Source of the DNA: Sphingobacteriaceae bacterium
Lineage (GTDB): Bacteria > Bacteroidota > Bacteroidia > B-17B0 > Aurantibacillaceae
Length of the DNA: 5,910 bases
Direction: 5' to 3'
NCBI GenBank assembly: GCA_023251695.1
Contig: JAHEYE010000222.1
Location: forward strand, 1 to 5,910
A model generated the notes under the pieces. The model was not told where the DNA came from. It saw nothing but the letters and a program-made list of their open reading frames with translations, and searched no databases. A program made the position numbers and the translations under genes. Positions 1 through 5,909 of the stretch are shown piece after piece. Within the stretch, counting starts at the first letter, position 1. Each line of letters opens with the position of its first letter.

Positions 1-1
1 T

Positions 2-496
2 AAAGGATTTATTCTGGGGAAACCCGTTTTAAATCCGGCATTTATTACTATTAATGGTGACAGTGCTTCTATAATGAATATTGACAGTATTTCGACAGTA
101 CCACTTTATTTAAATCAGTTAAACACCAATTATTCGGGTAAATTAAATTTAGTAAGGTCATCAGAAAATATTTATTTGAATTTAAATGAAGTGAGTGTGA
201 GCATAAGTGCGGATAAATTACTTCAGAATGAAATTGAATTGGAAATAGCAGCACTAAATTGCCCTGTAGGCTATACGGTTAAATTGTTTCCATCTAAAGT
301 AAAAGTAAAATTCTCAGTTGCGAAGAACGATTTTAATGAGTTAAGCGATAAAAATTTCAAAGCGGTCGTTAATTTAGATAAACGTAAGAAACAAATTAAT
401 AAATTAACCGTTGAATTAAGTATTTTACCAACGCAGGTTTATATATTGGGAATAGAACCACAGGAAACTGAGTTTTTATTAATTAAAGCAAAGTAA
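2..496 (+). CDS. YbbR-like (CdaR-like) domain protein, 5'-truncated by window edge
   Basis: This is the C-terminal part of a YbbR-repeat protein. The frame is open from base 2, so the Met at base 74 is almost certainly internal: 24 further in-frame codons precede it and already look like YbbR sequence (GKPVLNP.FITINGDS, then an Ile-Asp-Ser-Ile-Ser-Thr-Val-Pro stretch). About 164 residues are visible. They contain alternating beta-rich segments typical of the repeat, including one near NCPVGYTVKLFPSKVKVKFSV and a last strand ending EFLLIKAK. In Firmicutes, YbbR/CdaR is a membrane-anchored regulator of the diadenylate cyclase CdaA; its role in Bacteroidota is less clear. An N-terminal membrane segment would lie outside the window. 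The stop TAA shares its last base with the coaE ATG, implying one transcript and translational coupling. The ybbR-coaE pairing is a familiar Bacteroidota arrangement, often with yajC and nusB upstream. Family assignment is fairly sure; function is not. Confidence 0.82.
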   Translation, partial: KGFILGKPVLNPAFITINGDSASIMNIDSISTVPLYLNQLNTNYSGKLNLVRSSENIYLNLNEVSVSISADKLLQNEIELEIAALNCPVGYTVKLFPSKVKVKFSVAKNDFNELSDKNFKAVVNLDKRKKQINKLTVELSILPTQVYILGIEPQETEFLLIKAK

Positions 497-1083
497 TGGT
501 TGTAGGATTAACAGGTGGAATAGGAAGTGGAAAATCGACAGTCGCAAAATTGTTTGGAGTGATGGGTGTGCCTGTTTATAATTCAGATATCCGCGCTAAA
601 GAAATGTATTATAAACCTGATGTAAAGGAACAAGTAATACGTTTATTAGGAACAAATGCCTACGACGCGGATGGGAAACTTAATCCTGCTCACGTTTCCA
701 AGATAATTTTTGGTGATACCGGCGTTCTGCATAAAATAAATGGAATCATTCATCCGGCAGTGGAAGAAGATTTTAAGGATTTTGCAATTCAGTATTCAAG
801 TCATAAATTTATTTTGAAAGAGAGTGCTTTGATTTTTGAAATTGGCATTTATAAAAAACTCGATAAAACTATTTTAGTCACTTCCCCCCTCGAATTACGG
901 ATCAGTCGCGTGCAGGAAAGAGATAAAATAAGCCGCGAAGAAGTGATTAAGCGCATCAACAATCAATTGCCAGACGAAGAAAAAGGACCAATGAGTGATT
1001 TTATTATTAGCAACGATGAAATTTCAGGATTGATTCCTCAGGTACTTGAAGTTTACGGAAAACTGCAGGCATTTAATAAATAA
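496..1083 (+). CDS. coaE: Dephospho-CoA kinase
   Basis: CoaE phosphorylates the 3'-hydroxyl of the ribose of dephospho-CoA using ATP, the last step of coenzyme A synthesis, in the cytoplasm. The 195-residue protein has the usual family length. It starts with the P-loop GGIGSGKST (residues 7-15), followed by Asp31 in the NSDIRAKE segment, which corresponds to the conserved acidic residue of the substrate site. The middle HPAVEEDF stretch matches the CoA-binding domain. The lid and C-terminal region carries RVQERDKISREEV and RINNQ (about residues 135-157), followed by the ISNDE segment typical of the family. The ATG overlaps the upstream stop (TAATG) with no separate ribosome binding site, so translation is probably coupled to the YbbR-like gene. 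The 3' end overlaps the opposing birA by 11 bp. There are no missing motifs. Identification is secure. Confidence 0.96.
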   Translation: MVVGLTGGIGSGKSTVAKLFGVMGVPVYNSDIRAKEMYYKPDVKEQVIRLLGTNAYDADGKLNPAHVSKIIFGDTGVLHKINGIIHPAVEEDFKDFAIQYSSHKFILKESALIFEIGIYKKLDKTILVTSPLELRISRVQERDKISREEVIKRINNQLPDEEKGPMSDFIISNDEISGLIPQVLEVYGKLQAFNK

Positions 1084-1831
1084 ACGTTATTTCTTTTATA
1101 TCGTAATTATTAACCGAGCCATCCTCGGTTTCAAGAATCAACAAACCACTTTCGTCAACACCAATAACTTTAGCCTTAAAACGCTTGGCGTCTTTTTCGA
1201 ACGTGTTGGTTTTTCCCATTTCAAATAAAACTTTATGATAGGTTTCGTTAATTAATTTTAATTCAGCTTTTTTTAATCTCAAGTACCATTTTTCGAAATG
1301 GGTGTAAAACCGATCCATCACATCCTCAACCGCGGTTTCTTTTTGACTTAGAAGGCATAAAGAAGTAGCTGCTTTTATCTGATCAAAGAGTTTCTGGTTA
1401 ATATTAATTCCTACGCCTGCAACAGTCCATTGTAAAACATCGTTCGAGATACTGTTTTCGATCAGTATTCCTGCGATTTTTTTGCCATTAACGAGCATGT
1501 CATTTGGCCATTTTATTTTAATGTCAAATTGACCAGTGTTCAAAATTTCAGTCAATACGTCATGCAAGGTCAAAGCACAGATTTTACTTAAATAAAAAGA
1601 ATTTTTCGGGTTTAAAAAACTTGGTTTTAAAATTAGTGAAAACGTTGCATTCCGCTCGGGCTCTGCAATCCAGAGGTTCCCTCTTTGGCCCTTACCGTGT
1701 GTTTGTTTGTGTGTGTAAACAACAGTCCCTTCAATCACATTAACGTTCTTTAACAGCTCAATGGCATAAGAATTGGTACTCTCTGTTTCAAGTAAAAAAA
1801 TTTTGTTTTGCCCTATAAATAGTGTTGCCAT
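1073..1831 (-). CDS. birA: Biotin--[acetyl-CoA-carboxylase] ligase, catalytic-only (class I)
   Basis: The enzyme activates biotin with ATP to biotinyl-AMP and transfers it to a lysine of the biotin carboxyl carrier domain of acyl-CoA carboxylases. Visible motifs in the 252 residues are STNS (18-21), the biotinyl-AMP loop GKGQRGNLW (46-54), KWPND (107-111) followed by Lys117/Lys118 and GILIE (121-125), and GVGIN (139-143). A small SH3-like C-terminal domain spans about residues 205-252. There is no N-terminal helix-turn-helix, so it should not act as a DNA-binding bio-operon repressor, unlike E. coli BirA. At the position of E. coli Arg118 in the loop this protein has Gln49. The ATG is the only sensible start, since the catalytic domain begins within a few residues of it. 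It is divergent from rsfS and convergent with coaE. A candidate -7 element, TAAGTTTG on the minus strand, lies about 33 bp upstream of the start. Confidence 0.95.
   Translation of the reverse strand: MATLFIGQNKIFLLETESTNSYAIELLKNVNVIEGTVVYTHKQTHGKGQRGNLWIAEPERNATFSLILKPSFLNPKNSFYLSKICALTLHDVLTEILNTGQFDIKIKWPNDMLVNGKKIAGILIENSISNDVLQWTVAGVGININQKLFDQIKAATSLCLLSQKETAVEDVMDRFYTHFEKWYLRLKKAELKLINETYHKVLFEMGKTNTFEKDAKRFKAKVIGVDESGLLILETEDGSVNNYDIKEITFIY
1112..1130 (+). terminator. Possible hairpin terminator for coaE, inside the birA 3' end
   Basis: A perfect 7-bp stem (AACCGAG with CTCGGTT) around a 5-nt loop begins 29 nt after the coaE stop. On the plus strand it is followed by only one further T and then CAAG, so the U-tract is weak (three T in all). 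It encodes residues of the BirA SH3-like domain on the other strand. It could terminate or stabilise the 3' end of the coaE message, since no other candidate lies between the convergent genes. It may also be a coincidence of coding sequence. Confidence 0.35.
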
Positions 1832-1845
1832 TAAGCCAAAAAGGT

Positions 1846-1853
1846 TAATTTTG
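1846..1853 (+). promoter_or_regulatory. Candidate Bacteroidota -7 element for rsfS-ftsH
   Basis: TAATTTTG matches the Bacteroidota -7 consensus TAnnTTTG exactly. A TTG at 1825-1827 lies 18 bp upstream, a reasonable spacing for the -33 element; it falls inside the first codons of the opposing birA. Transcription would start near 1858, giving a leader of about 54 nt before the rsfS ATG. No experimental support; motif match only. Confidence 0.5.
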
Positions 1854-1863
1854 TTGTTTAGTG

Positions 1864-1871
1864 CAAACTTA
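1864..1871 (-). promoter_or_regulatory. Candidate Bacteroidota -7 element for birA
   Basis: Read on the minus strand, this is TAAGTTTG, an exact TAnnTTTG match. The expected start is near 1859, giving a leader of about 28 nt before the birA ATG at 1831. A good -33 TTTG is not evident at the expected distance; only a T-rich stretch around 1885-1892 is present. The element faces the plus-strand -7 box 10 bp away. Confidence 0.42.
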
Positions 1872-1911
1872 TATAAAGTAAGCAGAAAAAGCTAAGTATT
1901 TAATATCCTTT

Positions 1912-2226
1912 ATGGCTAAAAAATCAGTAAAGAAGGCGGCCAAAAAAACCGCGAAAAAAACAAGTAAGAAAACAGTTTCTAAAGCAGCAATAAAAAAGGC
2001 TGCGAAACCTGCTAAGAAAGCTCCTAAAAAGAAAAGGACTTCTTCTTTGGCAACAGGTGGCAAAAAACGCCCTGTTAAAAAAGTGGTAGCTAAGAAAAAG
2101 GTCAGTGTAATAAAAGATAAGGAAACCAGACAAGCTAATGCTATTGCGAATAAGGAAAAGAAGAAATCTGCACGTTCCCTGAGCGGAAAAACCTCTTCTC
2201 GTCGTCCTGTTAAAACGGTTACCAAT
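1912..2226 (+). repeat. Low-complexity Lys/Ala-rich coding tract (H1-like)
   Basis: Codons 1-105 of rsfS are a degenerate A-rich repeat of AAA/AAG lysine and GCN alanine codons. It includes two runs of seven A at 1942-1948 and 1954-1960 and one run of six at 1992-1997. The units are irregular (KKAAKK, KKTSKK, KKAAKP, KKAPKKK), so this is compositional repetition rather than an exact tandem array. It becomes more mixed, with Ser/Arg/Val, after about codon 44. The long A runs are places where polymerase slippage or length variation between strains would be expected. Confidence 0.8.
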
Positions 2227-2571
2227 AAACAAACCACTGATTTGGTGGATGCGATAATTGATGGCATGCAGGAAAAAAAAGCAAAAAACATTACTATCAT
2301 TAACTTATCTGAAATTGAAAATAGTGTTTCTGATTTTTTTGTGATCTGTGATGCCGATAGTAAAACGCATGTTGAAGCGATTGCTGATTCGGTGGATGAG
2401 GTGGTTCAAAAAACAACTAGTGAAAGGCCCTTTCATGCAGAAGGATTTGAGAATGCAGAATGGATACTAATGGATTATATTAATGTTGTAGTACATGTTT
2501 TCCAGAAGGAAATCCGTGATTACTATAATTTAGAAGCCCTCTGGGCAGACGCAGAAATTACGCTTGCTTAA
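1912..2571 (+). CDS. rsfS: Ribosome silencing factor RsfS (Iojap/DUF143) with a histone-H1-like N-terminal extension
   Basis: RsfS binds ribosomal protein uL14 on the 50S subunit and blocks joining to the 30S, silencing translation in starved or stationary cells. The RsfS domain occupies about residues 107-215 of 219. It shows the family landmarks: a first helix with LVDAI, then SDFFVICDA (140-148), GFENAEWILMDY (178-189), VVHVF (193-197), and RDYYNLEALW (202-211). Before it lies an extension of about 105 residues. By my count this holds 34 Lys, 6 Arg and only 3 acidic residues, and it is built of KKAAKK/AKKAPKK-like units resembling the C-terminal tail of histone H1 or bacterial Hc1/AlgP-like proteins. 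Ordinary RsfS is roughly 105-130 residues. The first Met inside the domain (residue 119) lies within the first helix, so a shorter ATG-initiated product would lose part of the fold. The long start is therefore preferred. No Shine-Dalgarno is visible. It is cotranscribed with ftsH, 23 bp downstream. Confidence 0.93.
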   Translation: MAKKSVKKAAKKTAKKTSKKTVSKAAIKKAAKPAKKAPKKKRTSSLATGGKKRPVKKVVAKKKVSVIKDKETRQANAIANKEKKKSARSLSGKTSSRRPVKTVTNKQTTDLVDAIIDGMQEKKAKNITIINLSEIENSVSDFFVICDADSKTHVEAIADSVDEVVQKTTSERPFHAEGFENAEWILMDYINVVVHVFQKEIRDYYNLEALWADAEITLA

Positions 2572-2594
2572 CGCGTTTCAATAAAGATAAAACA

Positions 2595-4697
2595 ATGAGT
2601 GAAGAGATAAAAGATAAAGAAACGCCGAAAGTTAAAAATGATGCTCAACAGAGCCCGGAAGAGGAGCGTCGCAAGCAATTCGAAAAAATGAAAGAAAAAT
2701 TCTCGAAGCAACCTTCGGTTGGTGGTGGCAAGAATTCGGGAAATAATTTTTACTGGATTTATGGTCTAGTTATAGTTGGACTCTTATTCGTAACATTTTT
2801 TGGAACTAATTTTTCATCACGCATGATTGAAATCAGTCAGGTTGATTTCGAACAAAAAATGTTAGCACATGGCGATGTGAAGAATGTTGACATCGTGAAC
2901 GAAAAATTCGCCCGTATTTACATTAATCCAGATAGCCTTGCTTTACGAAACGAATATAAAGATTCAAAAACAGGCGTAGCATTTTTCCCTGATAAAAAAT
3001 TCCCCGGACCGCATTTCAAATTAACGATTTCTTCGGTGGATGATTTTTTACGTCGCATCGAAAAAGTTCAGGATGATGCAGGGATTTCAAAAGACAAACG
3101 TGTTTATCCTCATTCGGTTGATGAAACGAATTGGATGAACGAACTGACCTGGATTGCCCCGATTCTTATTATGGTTCTTTTATGGATGTTTATGATGCGC
3201 AGAATGAGTGGCGGAGCAGGTGGTGGTCCGGGACAGATCTTTAATATTGGAAAATCAAAAGCTGTATTGTTCGATAAAGACACGAATGTAAATATCACCT
3301 TTGATGATGTGGCCGGATTAGACGGAGCGAAAATTGAAATCCGTGAAATTGTTGACTTTTTAAAGAATCCAAAAAAATATACTGACTTAGGCGCAAAAAT
3401 TCCAAAGGGTGCATTATTAGTTGGTCCTCCGGGCACAGGTAAAACTTTATTGGCAAAAGCTGTGGCAGGTGAAGCTAAAGTTCCGTTCTTCTCTTTATCA
3501 GGTTCTGATTTTGTAGAGATGTTTGTCGGTGTTGGTGCGAGCCGCGTGCGGGATTTATTTAAAAATGCAAAAGAAAAAGCGCCTTGTATTATTTTTATTG
3601 ATGAGATTGATGCGATTGGTCGTGCAAGAGGAAAAAATGTTTCTGCAGGCGGAAATGATGAGAGAGAAAATACTTTGAACCAATTACTCACCGAGATGGA
3701 TGGCTTCGGTACCAATAGTGGTGTTATTATTTTAGCTGCTACAAACCGTGCAGATATTCTGGATAGAGCTCTAATGCGTGCGGGACGATTCGACAGGCAG
3801 ATATATGTGGACATGCCGGATGTAATTGAAAGAAAAGAAATTTTCAAAGTGCATTTGAAACACATTAAGATTGATGAAACCGTTGATGTGGATTTTTTAT
3901 CGAAACAAACTCCCGGGTTCAGCGGGGCCGATATTGCCAATATTTGTAACGAAGCAGCTTTAATTGCTGCACGTGCCAATAAAAAGCAAGTGACTAAGCA
4001 GGATTTCCTCGATGCAGTAGATCGTATAATAGCAGGTTTAGAAAAGAAAAATAAAATTATTACACCGCTTGAGAAAAAAGTAATTGCTTATCACGAATCG
4101 GGGCACGCAACAGTAAGTTGGATGCTGGAATATGCTTCTCCCTTAGTAAAAGTAACTATAGTTCCGCGTGGACGCTCTTTAGGCGCTGCATGGTATTTGC
4201 CTGAAGAAAGACAAATCACAACTGCCGAACAAATCATGGATGAAATGTGTGCTGCTTTGGGAGGAAGGGTTGCAGAAGAAATTACTTTCGGTAAAGTAAG
4301 CACAGGTGCTTTAAGCGATTTAGAAAAAATTACAAAGCAGGCTTACGCAAGCATTGTGTATTACGGATTAAACGATAAAGTTGGTAACGTAAGTTTTTAC
4401 GATAGCAGCGGACAATCAGAATACAGTTTTGGTAAACCATATAGTGAAGCGACAGCGAAAATCATCGATGAAGAAGTGAAGAAGATGATTGACATCGCTT
4501 ACGCACGCACCAAACAAATTTTAACATTGAATAAAGAAAAGCTATCTATTCTTGCGAATAAATTATTAGAGAAAGAAGTTATTTTTAAAGAGGATTTGGA
4601 GGAAATTTTTGGTAAGCGCCCTTTCGATAAACCTGATGAGATTATTCCGGTGGTGAAACCGATTGAGAATACAAATCCAATCAATCCAATAGGATAA
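2595..4697 (+). CDS. ftsH: ATP-dependent zinc metalloprotease FtsH
   Basis: FtsH is a hexameric membrane-anchored AAA+ protease that degrades damaged membrane proteins and selected soluble regulators. The 700-residue protein begins with a charged cytoplasmic segment (about 1-50). It continues with TM1 (about 52-70), a periplasmic FtsH_ext domain (about 75-180) and TM2 (about 185-201). The AAA domain has Walker A GPPGTGKT (277-284), pore loop MFVG (309-312), Walker B IIFIDE (332-337) and a second region of homology with Arg395/Arg398 in ALMRAGRFDR. The M41 peptidase has HESGH (500-504), with Asp575 in GALSDLEK as the likely third zinc ligand. All catalytic residues are present; Ser replaces the usual Ala within HExGH, which is not a zinc ligand. 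The C-terminal tail after IFGKRPF (671-677) is Pro/Asn-rich and ends in NPINPIG. The start follows rsfS by 23 bp in an A-rich leader without Shine-Dalgarno. A terminator follows 19 bp after the stop. Confidence 0.98.
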   Translation: MSEEIKDKETPKVKNDAQQSPEEERRKQFEKMKEKFSKQPSVGGGKNSGNNFYWIYGLVIVGLLFVTFFGTNFSSRMIEISQVDFEQKMLAHGDVKNVDIVNEKFARIYINPDSLALRNEYKDSKTGVAFFPDKKFPGPHFKLTISSVDDFLRRIEKVQDDAGISKDKRVYPHSVDETNWMNELTWIAPILIMVLLWMFMMRRMSGGAGGGPGQIFNIGKSKAVLFDKDTNVNITFDDVAGLDGAKIEIREIVDFLKNPKKYTDLGAKIPKGALLVGPPGTGKTLLAKAVAGEAKVPFFSLSGSDFVEMFVGVGASRVRDLFKNAKEKAPCIIFIDEIDAIGRARGKNVSAGGNDERENTLNQLLTEMDGFGTNSGVIILAATNRADILDRALMRAGRFDRQIYVDMPDVIERKEIFKVHLKHIKIDETVDVDFLSKQTPGFSGADIANICNEAALIAARANKKQVTKQDFLDAVDRIIAGLEKKNKIITPLEKKVIAYHESGHATVSWMLEYASPLVKVTIVPRGRSLGAAWYLPEERQITTAEQIMDEMCAALGGRVAEEITFGKVSTGALSDLEKITKQAYASIVYYGLNDKVGNVSFYDSSGQSEYSFGKPYSEATAKIIDEEVKKMIDIAYARTKQILTLNKEKLSILANKLLEKEVIFKEDLEEIFGKRPFDKPDEIIPVVKPIENTNPINPIG
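4674..4691 (+). repeat. 9-bp tandem duplication at the ftsH 3' end
   Basis: AATCCAATC is followed directly by AATCCAATA, giving the protein tail Asn-Pro-Ile twice before the final Gly. The two copies differ at the last base only. It is a very short repeat and could be a recent slippage event in a tolerant disordered tail. Confidence 0.6.
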
Positions 4698-4715
4698 AAC
4701 TAAATTAAATGCAAT

Positions 4716-4749
4716 AAAAAAAGCCCGCTACATTATAACGGGCTTTTTT
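4716..4749. terminator. Bidirectional intrinsic terminator between ftsH and the SPFH gene
   Basis: The stem GCCCG (4723-4727) pairs with CGGGC (4739-4743). It is preceded by seven A (4716-4722) and followed by six T (4744-4749), so both strands show a GC stem plus U-tract. The A and T runs can extend the helix. It lies 19 bp after the ftsH stop and 18 bp from the stop of the converging gene, so it can end both messages. Confidence 0.92.
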
Positions 4750-4766
4750 GTTATTTGGAGTATTGT

Positions 4767-5879
4767 TTATCCGATTGGAGGAGGTACATTATTAAACAAA
4801 CTTGCTAATTCTGCTTGTGTTTCAGCTGCTAACCATCCGGCCATTCCTGTTTTCCAAACCTGAGTTTGTTTGGTTAATTGTCCGGCTGTTACCATTGCCT
4901 GTAATTGTTGCATATTAAACGGACCTTGTTGTTGACCATTAATTGCAACGTGGAATTGAATTACAGGAGGTGGTGTAATAGGAGGAGGTGTATTTGTATT
5001 ATTTGGAGTCACTTGATTGTTCTGATACATATTGCCCATTTGATTCGCCATACCAAAGCCCATACCTGCACCTAAACCTGCGCCCATAATGCCACCGCTA
5101 TTTTGATTCTCTGCGGCTTTCTCCATCGATACACCGGCTTGAAACTGATTAAAGGCTCCTAGGTTACCTAAAATACCCATGCTGCTGCGTTTGTCAAGCA
5201 TGGCTTCAACTTCAGGAGGTAAAGAAATATTTTCGATTAAGAATTTAGTTAACTCTAAACCAATCTCGTTAAACTCCGGACGGATCTTATCTGTAATAAT
5301 TTTAGAAACTTCATCGTAATTACTTGCGAGGTCTAATACCGGAATTTTACTTTCGGCAATAGCATCCATACCACGACTAACTGCAATGTTTCTTAATTGC
5401 TCGTTAATCTCTTCTGTTGTAAATTCTGAATTTGTCGAAGCAATTTCTTTATAAAATAAAGTAGCATCTTTTAATTTGAAAGCATAAGACCCGAAAGCAC
5501 GGATACGGATCGGACCGAATTCAGCATCACGTAACATGATTGGGTTTTTAGTTCCCCATTTTTGATTGGTGAATTGTTTGGTATTGAAAAAGAAAACGTC
5601 TGCTTTAAACGGAGAATTAAATCCGTATTTCCATCCTTTTAATGTACTCATGATTGGCATATTCTGAGTGCTCAGATTATGCATGCCCGGCTGGAAAATA
5701 TCGGCTGCTGTTCCTTCGTTCAAAAATAAAGCCAACTGACTTTCACGTACAGTCATTTTAGCATTCATTTTTATTTCATTCTGGTAACGTGGAAATTTCC
5801 ACATGATAGTATCGTTGCTGTTGTCGGTCCATTCAATTATATCAATGAATTCGCCTTTAATCTTGTCAAATAATCCCAT
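4767..5879 (-). CDS. SPFH/stomatin-like protein (YdjI-type, COG4260-like) with C-terminal GYF_2 domain
   Basis: The first 235 residues or so match the soluble SPFH group that includes Bacillus YdjI. Landmarks are the N-terminal MGLFDKIKGE..IEW, the IMWKFPR segment, VRESQLALFLNEG (44-56), a long beta-rich middle with IRIRAFGSYAFKL (124-136), and LELTKFLIENISLPPEV (208-224). A Gly/Met/Asn-rich hydrophobic linker follows (262-285), then a Pro-rich stretch PPPITPPP (298-305). A GYF_2 (DUF4339) domain spans about 308-358, with NGQQQGPF, VWKTGMAGW and final Leu/Phe. Members of the YdjI group usually end in a zinc ribbon; this protein contains no cysteine at all, so GYF_2 stands in its place. No transmembrane helix is evident. 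YdjI acts with PspA-type membrane-stress proteins in Bacillus; a membrane-associated scaffold or stress role here is inference. No partner gene is visible in the window. The ATG lacks a Shine-Dalgarno, as elsewhere in the window. Confidence 0.85.
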   Translation of the reverse strand: MGLFDKIKGEFIDIIEWTDNSNDTIMWKFPRYQNEIKMNAKMTVRESQLALFLNEGTAADIFQPGMHNLSTQNMPIMSTLKGWKYGFNSPFKADVFFFNTKQFTNQKWGTKNPIMLRDAEFGPIRIRAFGSYAFKLKDATLFYKEIASTNSEFTTEEINEQLRNIAVSRGMDAIAESKIPVLDLASNYDEVSKIITDKIRPEFNEIGLELTKFLIENISLPPEVEAMLDKRSSMGILGNLGAFNQFQAGVSMEKAAENQNSGGIMGAGLGAGMGFGMANQMGNMYQNNQVTPNNTNTPPPITPPPVIQFHVAINGQQQGPFNMQQLQAMVTAGQLTKQTQVWKTGMAGWLAAETQAELASLFNNVPPPIG

Positions 5880-5901
5880 GGTTAAAATTTTAATGTATGA
5901 G

Positions 5902-5909
5902 TAAATGTA
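5902..5909 (-). promoter_or_regulatory. Weak candidate -7 element for the SPFH gene
   Basis: On the minus strand this reads TACATTTA, matching TAnnTTTG at all but the last base. It is 22 bp upstream of the ATG, which would give a leader of about 18 nt. The -33 region lies beyond the window, so it cannot be assessed. Confidence 0.22.

Noticed and set aside
74..496. Met at base 74 as the true start of the first gene
   Set aside because: The frame stays open to the window edge and the preceding 24 codons fit YbbR sequence, so the gene is a 5'-truncated one.
1046..1228. 60-codon plus-strand frame after coaE
   Set aside because: It overlaps the birA 3' coding region, has no family resemblance, and its first part is coaE read out of frame.
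1697..1716. TG-rich tract (GTGTGTTTGTTTGTGTGTGT) as a phase-variation repeat in birA
   Set aside because: It is imperfect and short, lies in an essential catalytic region just before the biotinyl-AMP loop, and encodes a normal-looking VYTHKQTHG segment. Phase variation there is implausible.
1869..2300. Minus-strand open frame of 143 codons that looks like a hydrophobic membrane protein
   Set aside because: Its Phe/Leu-rich appearance is simply the complement of AAA/AAG lysine codons in the rsfS extension. A second antisense frame there (1924-2232) is a shadow for the same reason.
3110..3979. Long open frame (289 codons) on the minus strand opposite ftsH
   Set aside because: It lies wholly antisense to the conserved AAA domain, has Ser/Ile/Pro-rich composition expected from the complementary frame, and shows no recognisable domain.
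4091..4107. HESGH instead of HEAGH in FtsH as a damaged active site
   Set aside because: Both His ligands and the catalytic Glu are intact. The changed residue is the variable position within HExGH and small residues are tolerated, so the protease should be active.
4091..4303. Minus-strand 70-codon frame opposite the FtsH peptidase domain
   Set aside because: It is a shadow of the conserved M41 coding sequence, with no start context or homology. The frame at 4499-4684 is rejected on the same grounds.
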